This document shows, one piece after another, positions 1 through 8,100 of a stretch of 64,000 bases of DNA. The translations under genes were made by a program, and so were the position numbers. This stretch comes from Motilibacter peucedani. GTDB lineage: Bacteria; Actinomycetota; Actinomycetes; Motilibacterales; Motilibacteraceae. The number at the start of each line of letters is the position of its first letter. Position 1 is the stretch's first letter. The stretch spans positions 1 to 64,000 of the forward strand of contig NZ_RBWV01000010.1 of the NCBI RefSeq assembly GCF_003634695.1, in the 5' to 3' direction. The notes below the pieces were generated by a model. That model was not told where the DNA came from. It ran no database searches and worked only from the letters and a program-made list of their open reading frames with translations.

Positions 1-96
1 GGTTCTTCGACAGCTCCACCCCAGCTCCGGGGGCCTTCCCTGATCAAGTACCGCTAGAGGCGTGTCGCCCTGCACCAACCTGTCCGGTCAGTACAG

Positions 97-768
97 CTAG
101 CGCCGCACCCCGACGACGTCGCGCACCCGGTGGCCCTTCGCGAGGCCCTGGCGCTCGAAGCGGGTGACCGGCCGGTGGGCCGGCCGCGGCGTCCAGCCCT
201 CGACCGCGAAGCGCTCGTCCGCGCCGACGACCTCGAGCACCTGCTCGGCGTAGGGCTCCCAGTCGGTCGCCACGTGCAGCCGCCCGCCGGCGGCCAGCCG
301 CTCGGCCGCGAGGGCCACGAAGCCGGCGTCGACCAGGCGGCGCTTGTGGTGGCGCGCCTTCGGCCACGGGTCGGGGAAGAAGACGCGCAGCTCGTCGAGC
401 GACGCGGGCGGCAGCGCGCGCAGGAGGTCGACGCCGTCGCCGGTCGCGACGCGTACGTTGCCGAGCCCCCGCCGCCCGACCTCGGCGAGCAGCGCCCCGA
501 CGCCCGGCGTGTGCACGTCGACGGCGAGGACGTCGCGCCCCGGGTCCGCGGCGGCCATCGCGGCGGTCGTCTCACCCATGCCGAAGCCGACCTCGAGCAC
601 GAGCGGCGCCGTGCGGCCGAAGAGCTCGGCCGGCTCCGGCAGCGCACCGGGCGCCCACTCGACGCCGTAGCGGTGCCACAGCGTGTCGAGCGCGCGCTGC
701 TGGCCAGGCGTCACGCGGCCGCGGCGCAGCTTGAAGGAGCGGATGCGCGCGTCGGCCTCGGTCTGCAC
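97..768 (-). CDS. trmB: tRNA (guanine-N7-)-methyltransferase TrmB
   Basis: TrmB methylates guanine 46 (N7) in the variable loop of tRNAs using S-adenosylmethionine. The protein has the N-terminal SFKLRRGR...TPGQ segment typical of the family, the SAM-binding loop LEVGFGMGE, the FPDPWPK motif that contributes to catalysis, and the late ATDWEPYAE block. The length of 223 residues fits the family. The GTG at 768 is chosen because homology starts about ten residues later. The reading frame stays open much further upstream, but that part runs antisense to coaD and is not protein-like. No strong ribosome-binding site is visible. The gene is divergent from coaD. Confidence 0.9.
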   Translation of the reverse strand: MQTEADARIRSFKLRRGRVTPGQQRALDTLWHRYGVEWAPGALPEPAELFGRTAPLVLEVGFGMGETTAAMAAADPGRDVLAVDVHTPGVGALLAEVGRRGLGNVRVATGDGVDLLRALPPASLDELRVFFPDPWPKARHHKRRLVDAGFVALAAERLAAGGRLHVATDWEPYAEQVLEVVGADERFAVEGWTPRPAHRPVTRFERQGLAKGHRVRDVVGVRR

Positions 769-805
769 CCGCAGAACCGTAGGCGATCGCCGGTCTGCAG
801 GCTGG

Positions 806-811
806 TACGGT
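806..811 (+). promoter_or_regulatory. candidate -10 element (TACGGT) for coaD
   Basis: The hexamer TACGGT fits the actinobacterial TANNNT -10 pattern and lies in the short divergent gap between trmB and coaD. It predicts a leader of about 45 nt. No convincing -35 element is seen, which is common for this type of promoter. Confidence 0.3.
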
Positions 812-864
812 CGCCGCCGCGGCGCCCTGCCCTCGGCGGCGCCCCTCGACCACCAGTAGGAGAC

Positions 865-1386
865 GTGACGCAACCCCTGCGCCGGTGCATCTGCCCCGGG
901 TCGTTCGACCCGGTCACCAACGGCCACCTCGACGTCGTCGGCCGGGCGTCCCGGCTCTACGACCTCGTGACCGTCGGGGTGCTCGTCAACGCCAGCAAGA
1001 AGGGGCTCTTCGCCCTCGACGAGCGCATCGCGATGCTGCGCGAGGTGACCGCGCCGCTCGGCAACGTCGAGGTCGTGTCCTTCCAGGGCCTGCTCGTCGA
1101 CTTCTGCCGCGAGCAGGGCATCCCGGTGGTCGTCAAGGGCCTGCGTGCCGTCAGCGACTTCGACTACGAGCTGCAGATGGCCCAGATGAACCACCGGCTC
1201 ACCGGGCTCGAGACCGTCTTCGTGGCCACCAACCCCGAGTACTCCTACCTCTCCTCGAGCCTGATCAAGGAGGTCGCCGCCTACGGTGGTGACGTCTCCG
1301 GGCTCGTGCCGGAGCTGGTGCTCGAGCGGCTGCGCGAGCGGATGCCGCCGCGAGCGAGCGCCACCGACCCGCGCGCTGCCGAGTGA
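865..1386 (+). CDS. coaD: phosphopantetheine adenylyltransferase CoaD
   Basis: CoaD transfers the adenylyl group of ATP to 4'-phosphopantetheine, the penultimate step of coenzyme A synthesis, in the cytosol. The nucleotidyltransferase signature GSFDPVTNGH (T/HxGH type) lies near the N-terminus, and the family-typical segments KGLRAVSDFDYE and YSYLSSSLIKE follow. The length of 173 residues is normal. The start is the GTG at 865, preceded by a taggaga ribosome-binding site. An upstream extension in the same frame runs antisense to trmB and is discarded. The downstream gene begins about 55 nt after the stop. Confidence 0.93.
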   Translation: MTQPLRRCICPGSFDPVTNGHLDVVGRASRLYDLVTVGVLVNASKKGLFALDERIAMLREVTAPLGNVEVVSFQGLLVDFCREQGIPVVVKGLRAVSDFDYELQMAQMNHRLTGLETVFVATNPEYSYLSSSLIKEVAAYGGDVSGLVPELVLERLRERMPPRASATDPRAAE

Positions 1387-1441
1387 GCGCGCACCGCACT
1401 GCGATGCAGGACCCGACGCAGGACCCGACGCTGGAGGCGAC

Positions 1442-1993
1442 GTGGACGTCCACACCAAGCTCGACGAGCTGACCGAGCTGGTCACCGAGGCCCGCTCGAT
1501 GCCGATGTCGGCGTCCTGCATCCTCAACCGCAGCGAGGTCCTGGCTCTGCTCGACGAGGTCCGCGAGCTGCTGCCCGAGGAGCTCCACCACGCCGAGGCG
1601 CTGCTCGAGGAGCGCGAGACCGTCGTCGAGGAGGGCCGGCGCGAGGCCGAGCGGCTGGTCGAGGAGGCGCGCGCCGAGCAGACCCGGCTGGTCAGCGAGG
1701 AGGAGGTCGTCGAGGAGGCGCACCGCCACGCCGCCCAGGTCGTCGCCGACGCCCAGGAGCTCTCGGCGCGGATGCGCTCGGAGACCGACGACTACGTCGA
1801 CGCCAAGCTCGCCAACTTCGAGGTCGTGCTCGGTAAGACGCTGGCCGCGGTGAGCCGCGGCCGCGAGAAGCTGCGCGACCGCGCGGAGCTCGGCGACCTC
1901 GACGACGACGCCGCTGCCGAGGCCTACCCCGCCGGCGGCGACGGCTACGGCGCGGCAGGCTACGACGAGCCCGGCGGCTACGCCGGGCGCTGA
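1442..1993 (+). CDS. sepIVA: SepIVA-like DivIVA-family coiled-coil protein
   Basis: The product has 183 residues, most of them one charged coiled coil (about residues 10-135) rich in Glu, Arg and Ala heptads. A Gly/Tyr/Ala-rich tail follows. The placement beside a DUF177 gene, rpmF and rnc matches the mycobacterial locus that holds the DivIVA-like septation factor SepIVA, so a role in cell envelope growth or division is inferred. No enzymatic motif is visible. The GTG at 1442 follows a ggaggcga ribosome-binding site. The family call (DivIVA-like, sometimes labelled ATP synthase b-like) is firm; the SepIVA name rests partly on synteny. Confidence 0.7.
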   Translation: MDVHTKLDELTELVTEARSMPMSASCILNRSEVLALLDEVRELLPEELHHAEALLEERETVVEEGRREAERLVEEARAEQTRLVSEEEVVEEAHRHAAQVVADAQELSARMRSETDDYVDAKLANFEVVLGKTLAAVSRGREKLRDRAELGDLDDDAAAEAYPAGGDGYGAAGYDEPGGYAGR

Positions 1994-2076
1994 GCCGCGA
2001 CGGTCAGCGGCGGCCGACCGCGGCCGGTAGCGGGGGCGCTGCCGGTCGCCCGAGGGAGCCGGCCGTGCGCATCCGG

Positions 2077-2082
2077 TAGGCT
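2077..2082 (+). promoter_or_regulatory. candidate -10 element (TAGGCT) for the yceD-rpmF unit
   Basis: TAGGCT matches TANNNT and lies about 100 nt upstream of the chosen yceD start, in the gap after the SepIVA-like gene. The same hexamer occurs upstream of ffh. No -35 match is seen. Confidence 0.3.
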
Positions 2083-2183
2083 TGCCGTTCGGTCCTGTGC
2101 TCCGCGCGGGACCGTGCCAGCGTCCCGACCCCGGGACGACGGCCCTCCACCCGCCAGCCGCAGCACCCCAGGACGCCCGAACC

Positions 2184-2783
2184 ATGCCCCGCCGCGACAG
2201 AGACCAGGAGACCGCGCCCCGCCTCGACCCCCGACAGCCGCTCGTGATCGACACACGCGAGCTCGGTCGTCGGCCAGGGTCGATGAAGCGCGTGAACCGC
2301 ACGGTGCCTGCCCCGGCAGGTCTCGGCTCGGACGTCATCGGGGTGGCGCAGGGCAGCGACCTGGCGCTCGAGCTCCGGCTCGAGGCCGTCATGGAGGGCG
2401 TGCTCGTCTCGGGCACGGCGCTGGCGACGGTCACCGGTGAGTGCGTGCGGTGCCTGGACCCGATCGAGCACGAGCTCGAGGTCGACGTCCAGGAGCTGTT
2501 CGCCTACCCGGAGTCCTCGTCCGCCGAGGCGGAGGAGGACGAGGTGCACCACCTCGAGGGCGACCTGCTCGACGTCGAGCCCGTGGTGCGCGACGCGGTG
2601 GTGCTCGCACTGCCGCTGCAGCCCGTGTGCGAGGACGACTGCCCGGGGCTCTGTGTCGAGTGCGGCGCGCGCCTGGCCGACGACCCCGACCACGGCCACG
2701 AGGTGGCCGACCCGCGGTGGGCGGCCCTCTCGGGACTGCTGCCGGGCGACGAGGCCGAGCCGGCCGCGCCGCACCAGCCGTAG
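2184..2783 (+). CDS. yceD: YceD/DUF177 family protein
   Basis: This is a 199-residue member of the DUF177 (YceD) family, which is almost always encoded just before rpmF and is linked to large-subunit rRNA or ribosome accumulation. Family features seen are the opening segment LVIDTRELGRRPG and two cysteine clusters, CVRC near residue 90 and CxxxCPGLCxxC near residue 155, which probably bind zinc. The ATG at 2184 puts the homology near the N-terminus. An upstream in-frame ATG exists, but the added residues look non-coding. The gene precedes rpmF by about 150 nt, a gap that contains a tandem repeat. The biochemical activity is not established. Confidence 0.85.
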   Translation: MPRRDRDQETAPRLDPRQPLVIDTRELGRRPGSMKRVNRTVPAPAGLGSDVIGVAQGSDLALELRLEAVMEGVLVSGTALATVTGECVRCLDPIEHELEVDVQELFAYPESSSAEAEEDEVHHLEGDLLDVEPVVRDAVVLALPLQPVCEDDCPGLCVECGARLADDPDHGHEVADPRWAALSGLLPGDEAEPAAPHQP

Positions 2784-2841
2784 GACCAGCACCGCCCAGC
2801 CCGTCCCGCTCGACCACGTTCCGCCCGCAAGACCCCGCTCG

Positions 2842-2905
2842 ACACCAGAGCAGCTCAACACCAGAGCAGCTCGACACCAGTGCAGCTCGACCCAGATCCA
2901 GCTCG
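2842..2905 (+). repeat. four tandem copies of a 16-bp unit
   Basis: Four consecutive 16-bp units (2842-2857, 2858-2873, 2874-2889, 2890-2905) follow the pattern ACACCAGAGCAGCTCG. The first three differ from one another by one to three bases and the fourth is more diverged. The array lies in the untranslated gap between yceD and rpmF and ends 26 nt before the rpmF start, so it would be in the rpmF leader if the two genes are cotranscribed. Confidence 0.85.
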
Positions 2906-2931
2906 ACCCCCAGCACCCCGAGGAGTTCGTC

Positions 2932-3105
2932 GTGGCCGTTCCCAAGCGCAAGATGTCGCGCAGCAACACCCGCTCGCGCCGCGCCCAGTGGAAGGCGGCT
3001 CCCATCACGCTGACCGCGTGCGAGCGCTGCAGCTCCCCGAAGCTCCCGCACACGGCGTGCCCGACGTGCGGCACCTACGCGCGCCGTCAGATCCTCGACG
3101 TCTGA
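2932..3105 (+). CDS. rpmF: 50S ribosomal protein L32
   Basis: L32 is a small zinc-binding protein of the large ribosomal subunit. The 57-residue product begins [18 protein letters not shown], the classic L32 N-terminus, and has the paired CxxC motifs CERC and CPTC that hold zinc. The start is the GTG at 2932, preceded by aggagt. This is the cysteine-containing (zinc-replete) paralogue type. It follows yceD as in most bacteria, and rnc begins within a few bases of its stop. Confidence 0.95.
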   Translation: MAVPKRKMSRSNTRSRRAQWKAAPITLTACERCSSPKLPHTACPTCGTYARRQILDV

Positions 3106-3112
3106 CGGTCCG

Positions 3113-3844
3113 CTGAGCTCGCCCGCGGACGCGACCCAGCCTTCCGGCGCCACGCCGGAGGAGCTGGCGCGCCGGCTCGGCGTCCCCTTCGCCCCGGAGA
3201 CGCTCGAGCTCGCCCTCACGCACCGCTCCTACGCCTACGAGCAGGGCGGGCTGCCGACCAACGAGCGGCTCGAGTTCCTCGGCGACGCCGTCCTCGGGCT
3301 GGTCGTCACCGACACGCTCTACCGGCTCCACCCGGACCTGCCCGAGGGCCAGCTGGCCAAGCTGCGGGCCGCGGTGGTCAACAGCCGCGCCCTCGCCGAG
3401 GTCGCCCGGCGTCTCGAGCTCGGACGCCACGTCCGTCTCGGCCGCGGTGAGGAGACCACCGGCGGGCGCGACAAGTCCTCGATCCTCGCCGACCTGGTCG
3501 AGGCGCTCATCGGCGCCGCCTACGTCGACCGCGGTCTCGAGGAGGCCACCGCCCTCGTCCACCGGCTCGTCGACGACCTGGTCGAGCAGGCCGCCGCGCT
3601 CGGCGCCGGCCTCGACTGGAAGACCTCGCTGCAGGAGATGACCGCCGCGCTCGGCGCCGGCCCGCCGCAGTACCGCATCACCAGCACCGGCCCCGACCAC
3701 GCCAAGACCTTCGCCGCGTCCGTGGTGGTCGACGGCGAGGTGCGCGGGGAGGGCTCCGGGCGCAGCAAGAAGGAGGCCGAGCAGCAGGCGGCCTCCGCGG
3801 CCTGGGCCGTCCTGCGCGCGCTCGCCGACGCCTCCGCCGGCTGA
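3113..3844 (+). CDS. rnc: ribonuclease III
   Basis: RNase III cleaves double-stranded RNA and processes rRNA precursors and some mRNAs. The catalytic signature [12 protein letters not shown] lies at about residues 50-61. A second acidic motif, [13 protein letters not shown], follows near residue 131. The C-terminal double-stranded RNA-binding domain (DWKTSLQE ... [14 protein letters not shown]) runs from about residue 165 to the end. The frame is open from 3014, but contains no ATG, GTG or TTG upstream of the conserved LTHRSY motif. CTG at 3113 is therefore the best available start (243 residues, MSSPADAT...). It lies 8 nt after the rpmF stop, which suggests translational coupling. The next GTG, inside the catalytic domain, would remove the active site. 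Confidence 0.88.
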   Translation: MSSPADATQPSGATPEELARRLGVPFAPETLELALTHRSYAYEQGGLPTNERLEFLGDAVLGLVVTDTLYRLHPDLPEGQLAKLRAAVVNSRALAEVARRLELGRHVRLGRGEETTGGRDKSSILADLVEALIGAAYVDRGLEEATALVHRLVDDLVEQAAALGAGLDWKTSLQEMTAALGAGPPQYRITSTGPDHAKTFAASVVVDGEVRGEGSGRSKKEAEQQAASAAWAVLRALADASAG

Positions 3845-3847
3845 GCC

Positions 3848-4708
3848 GTGCCCGAGCTGCCCGAGGTCGAGGTGGTGCGGCGCGGCCTCGTCGACCACGT
3901 CGCCGGCCGGGTCGTGGCGAGCGCCGAGGTGCTGCACCCGCGCTCCACGCGCCGGCACTCCGCCGGCCCCACCGACTTCTCCGACCGGCTCGCCGGCCGC
4001 CGGCTCGCGGTGCCCGCCCGGCGCGGCAAGTACCTCTGGGTGCCGCTCGAGGACGGCGCCGAGGCGCTGCTCGTGCACCTGGGCATGAGCGGCCAGCTGC
4101 TCGTGCAGCCGCCGGGCGCGCCCGACGAGAAGCACCTGCGCGTACGCCTGCGCTTCGCCGACGACGGTCCCGAGGTCCGCTTCGTCGACCAGCGCACCTT
4201 CGGCGGCCTCGCGCTCGTGCCGACCGGTGCCGACGGGCTGCCCGAGCCGGTCGCCCACATCGCCCGCGACCCGCTCGACCCGGCGTTCGACGAGCTCGAC
4301 ACCGTCCGGCGCCTGCGAGCGCGGCGGACCGGGCTCAAGCGCGCGCTGCTCGACCAGACGCTGGTCAGCGGAATCGGCAACATCTACGCCGACGAGGCGC
4401 TCTGGCGGGCGCGGCTGCACTACGCGCGGCCGACCGAGAAGCTGACGCGCGGCCAGGCGCTCACGGTGCTGGGGGAGGCCCGGCAGGTCATGGCCGAGGC
4501 GCTGGGGCAGGGCGGGACGTCGTTCGACGCGCTCTACGTCAACGTCAACGGCCAGAGCGGGTACTTCGACCGCTCGCTCCACGCCTACGGGCAGGCGGGT
4601 CGGCCCTGCGACCGGTGCGGCACCCCGATCCGGCGGGCGGCCTTCATGAACCGGTCGTCGTTCTGGTGCCCGGTGTGCCAGCCGGCGCCACGGCGGCCGG
4701 CCGCGTGA
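3848..4708 (+). CDS. mutM: formamidopyrimidine-DNA glycosylase (Fpg/MutM)
   Basis: MutM excises oxidised purines such as 8-oxoguanine and cuts the abasic site (base excision repair). The mature N-terminus [13 protein letters not shown] carries the catalytic proline (residue 2) and glutamate (residue 3). RRGKYLW holds the conserved beta-elimination lysine. The helix-two-turn-helix segment [13 protein letters not shown] follows, and the C-terminal zinc finger CDRC...CPVC is intact. The length of 286 residues is typical. The GTG start lies 3 nt after the rnc stop, so the two genes are probably coupled. The rnc-mutM-smc order is common in actinobacteria. Confidence 0.95.
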   Translation: MPELPEVEVVRRGLVDHVAGRVVASAEVLHPRSTRRHSAGPTDFSDRLAGRRLAVPARRGKYLWVPLEDGAEALLVHLGMSGQLLVQPPGAPDEKHLRVRLRFADDGPEVRFVDQRTFGGLALVPTGADGLPEPVAHIARDPLDPAFDELDTVRRLRARRTGLKRALLDQTLVSGIGNIYADEALWRARLHYARPTEKLTRGQALTVLGEARQVMAEALGQGGTSFDALYVNVNGQSGYFDRSLHAYGQAGRPCDRCGTPIRRAAFMNRSSFWCPVCQPAPRRPAA

Positions 4709-4821
4709 GGTTCGTCACCGGATCGTGACCTGCCGTTGACTCCGCCGTGACGTGGTGCGACTCTGGACACCCGCCCAGAGCCGCGCCGGTGCGACGCAGC
4801 CTGGCTCCGGACACCCGCCCT

Positions 4822-4837
4822 CGACCTGCACAGGTCG
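4822..4837 (+). promoter_or_regulatory. perfect inverted repeat CGACCTG-CA-CAGGTCG
   Basis: Seven-base arms flank a 2-bp centre, about 46 nt upstream of the small coiled-coil gene at 4883. A 15-bp imperfect direct repeat, CTCTGGACACCCGCC (4761-4775) and CTCCGGACACCCGCC (4805-4819), lies just before it. The symmetry would suit a dimeric repressor or a short RNA hairpin. No regulator can be named. Confidence 0.5.
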
Positions 4838-4882
4838 GGGAGCACCCAACCGGACATCGTGCTTCGCGTGGAGGATCCCAGC

Positions 4883-5068
4883 ATGGCCAAGGCGCTCTTC
4901 GGACACGTCGGAGGCCCCGACCCCCGCATGCTCGCCGACCTCCGTCGTCTCACCCAGCGGGTCAGCGACCTCGAGCACGAGGTCGAGCGGCTCCAGGCCG
5001 AGAACGACAGCCTGCGCATCGGCGCCCTCGAGCACGACCTGCACGCCAGCGAGCTCGAGGCGGTCTGA
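4883..5068 (+). CDS. small coiled-coil protein (61 aa), function unknown
   Basis: This is a 61-residue ORF between mutM and smc. It has an excellent ggagg ribosome-binding site 8 nt before the ATG. Residues 18-55 form a leucine-zipper-like coiled coil (LRRLTQRVSDLEHEVERL and on). No signal peptide, membrane span or enzymatic motif is visible. The position directly before smc and the predicted dimeric coil suggest an accessory DNA-binding or scaffold role, but that is only inference. I do not recognise the family. The coding potential is supported by the ribosome-binding site and residue pattern rather than by known homology. Confidence 0.6.
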   Translation: MAKALFGHVGGPDPRMLADLRRLTQRVSDLEHEVERLQAENDSLRIGALEHDLHASELEAV

Positions 5069-5151
5069 GCCTGCCGCACCGGCCCGGCACCCGCGCCAGC
5101 GGGGGAGCCCCGGGCCGCGGGGAGCGCTCGTCGCTCCTGCGCCGCATCGGC

Positions 5152-5157
5152 TAGCGT
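5152..5157 (+). promoter_or_regulatory. candidate leaderless -10 element (TAGCGT) for smc
   Basis: TAGCGT ends 8 nt before the smc GTG start. Transcription would therefore begin at or next to the start codon, giving a leaderless mRNA, which is common in actinobacteria. No ribosome-binding site is present between the element and the GTG, consistent with this reading. Confidence 0.4.
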
Positions 5158-5165
5158 GCCTGCCC

Positions 5166-8100
5166 GTGCACCTCAAGAGCCTGACGCTGCGAGGGTTCAA
5201 GTCCTTCGCGTCGGCGACCACCCTGCGCTTCGAGCCGGGGATCACCGCGGTCGTCGGACCCAACGGCTCCGGCAAGTCCAACGTCGTCGACGCCCTCGCC
5301 TGGGTCATGGGCGAGCAGGGGGCCAAGAGCCTGCGCGGCGGCAAGATGGAGGACGTGATCTTCGCCGGCACCGCCGGCCGCCCGCCGCTCGGCCGGGCCG
5401 AGGTCAGCCTCACGATCGACAACGCCGACGGGGCCCTCCCGATCGACTACACCGAGGTCACGGTCACCCGGACGCTGTTCCGCAACGGCGGGTCGGAGTA
5501 CCAGATCAACGGCGCCTCCTGCCGCCTGCTCGACGTGCAGGAGCTGCTCTCCGACTCGGGCATCGGCCGCGAGATGCACGTGATCGTCGGCCAGGGCCGG
5601 CTCGACGCGGTGCTCTCGGGCACGCCCGAGGACCGCCGCGGCTTCATCGAGGAGGCGGCCGGCGTCCTCAAGCACCGCAAGCGCAAGGAGAAGGCGCTGC
5701 GCAAGCTCGAGGCGATGCAGGGCAACCTCGACCGGCTCCAGGACCTCACCACCGAGCTGCGCCGCCAGCTCAAGCCGCTCGGCCGCCAGGCGGAGGTGGC
5801 CCGGCGGGCCGCGACCGTGCAGGCCGACGTGCGCGACGCCCGGCTGCGCCTGCTGGCCGACGACCTCGTGCAGATGACCGCCCAGCTCGAGGCCGAGGTG
5901 GCCGACGAGCAGGCCCTGCGCGCCCGCCGCGAGCAGGTCGAGCAGGCGCTCACCGAGGCGCGCGCGCAGGAGGGCGCGCTGGAGGAGGAGGCGCAGGCGC
6001 AGGCCCCGCGCGCCGCGCGCGCCCAGGAGACGTGGTACGCGCTCTCCGCCCTGCGTGAGCGGCTCCGCGGCACCGCCGGCCTGGCGACCGAGCGCGAGCG
6101 CAACCTCACCCGAGAGCTGCAGGCCGCCGCGGCCGACCGCTCCGGCGACGGGCGCGACCCCGATGCCATGGAGGCCCAGGCCGCCCGCATCCGCGAGGAG
6201 GAGGCCGGGCTGCTCGCCGACGTCGAGCGCGCCCGCGCCGAGCTGGCCACGGCCGTGGCGCAGGTGAGGCAGTCGGAGCAGGCCCTCGCGGCCGAGGAGA
6301 AGGCGCTGGCGGCCGCGGTCCGCGCCCGCGCCGACCGGCGCGAGGGCCTCGCCCGCCTGGGTGGTCAGGCCGCTGCCGCGCGCAGCAGGGTCGATGCGGC
6401 CGAGGCCGAGATCGGCCGGCTCACGACCGCCCGCGACGAGGCCGTCGCCCGCGCCGAGCGCGCCCGCGTGCAGTTCGCCGCACTCGAGACGCAGGTCGCC
6501 GGCCTCGACGCCGGCGAGGAGGACCTCGACGCGGTCCACGAGGAGGCCTCGGCGGCCTACGACGAGCTCAGCGAGCGCGTGGAGGCGCTGGTGGCCGAGG
6601 AGCGGGAGGCCGAGCGCGAGCGCGCGGGCCTGCTCGCTCGCGTCGAGGCGCTCCAGCTGGGCCTCGCCACCAAGGACGGCGCCGGCACGCTGCTGGGCGA
6701 GACCCCCGCGCCAGGAGTCCTCGGCACCGCGGCGTCGCTGCTCGAGGTGCGCGCCGGCCATGAGACGGCGGTGGCGGCGGCGCTGGGCGCGGCGGCCGAG
6801 GCGGTCGTGGTGTCCGGCCTGGGCGCGGCGGTCGACGCGGTCGGCCGGCTGCGCGCGAGCGACGCCGGTCGCGCCGGTCTGCTGGTCGCCGGCGCACCTG
6901 GTCCCGACGCGGGCGAGCTCGGTGCCCTGCCTGCGGGCGCCGAGCGCGCCCTCGACCTGGTGCACGCCCCTGACGAGCTGGCCGGAGCCCTCGCCCTGCT
7001 GCTGGCCCGGGTGGTCGTGGTGCCCGACCTCGCCGCCGCCAGGGCGCTGGTCGACGCGCGGCCCGAGCTCACCGCCGTGACCGCCGAGGGCGACGTCGTG
7101 CGCGCCGGGTTCGTGGCCGGCGGCTCGGCCGGGGCTCCCAGCCTGCTCGAGGTCCAGGCCGCGGTCGACGAGGCGACCCGCCGGCTCGAGGACGCCTCGC
7201 ACCGCAGCGACCGCCTGCGCTTCGCCCTGTCGGCGGCGCGCAGCGAGCGCGGCGCGGCCGAGGAGCGGGTCGAGACCGCACTGGCCCGGTTGCACGAGTC
7301 CGACGCCCGCATGGCCGCCGTGGCCGAGGAGCTCGGCCAGCTCGGCTCGGCGGCTCGCGCCGCCTCCGCCGAGGCCGAGCGCCTCGCCGCCACCCTGGCC
7401 GCGGCCCAGGAGCGGGTCAGCGGCGCCCGCACGGCCGCCGCGGAGCTCGAGGAGCGCCTCGCCGCAGCTGCCGACGCCCCTGACGAGGGCGAGCCCAGCC
7501 GGGCCGAGCGCGACCGGCTGGCCGAGCTCGGTGCCGCCCACCGGCGGGCCGAGATGGAGGCCCGCCTGGCCGTCCGCACGGCCGAGGAGCGTGCGCGCGG
7601 GCTGGCCGGGCGCGCCGACTCCCTCGAGCGCGGCGCCCGGCAGGAGCGCGCCAGCCGCGAGCGGGCGGCGCAGCGCCGCGCGCAGCAGCAGCGCGACGTG
7701 GCGGTGGCCGCAGCCGTACGCCGTGGTGCTGAGACCGCGCTGGCCCGCCTCGAGCTCTCGCTCGCCGCGGCGGCCGAGGAGCGCACGGCCGCCGACGCCG
7801 CCCGGGCCGCCGTCACCGAGCGCCTCGCCGCCGCCCGCTCGCAGACCCGCGGGCTGGCCGCCGAGCTCGACCGGCTGGTCGACTCGGTCCACCGCGACGA
7901 GCTGGCCCGCGCGGAGCAGCGGATGCGGGTGGAGGCGCTGCGTCAGCGCAGCGTCGACGAGCTCGGCACCGACCCCGACGTGCTGGTCGAGGAGTACGGC
8001 CCCCACCAGCTGGTGCCGCCCTCGCTACCGGTCCCGGGCGACCCGGAGCCCGAGACCGAGCCGGTGCCGAAGCCGTACGTCCGCGCCGAGCAGGAGAAGC

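Noticed and set aside
1-57. An open frame on the plus strand running from the window edge to a TAG at 55-57, which could be the last 18 codons of a gene
   Set aside because: Too short to judge; no recognisable motif and no terminator after it. The region 1-96 is left unassigned.
130-864. Long plus-strand frame upstream of coaD in the coaD frame
   Set aside because: It is antisense to trmB, and its Arg/Pro/Ala-rich translation is the usual shadow of high-GC coding DNA. The coaD start at 865 has a proper ribosome-binding site.
2842-2905. Possible CRISPR-like array because of regular repeats
   Set aside because: The units are contiguous with no spacers and only 16 bp long; there are no cas genes in the window.
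5151-8006. 951-codon minus-strand frame opposite smc
   Set aside because: It is low-complexity Leu/Gly/Ala/Arg sequence caused by the third-position GC bias of smc, with no domain.
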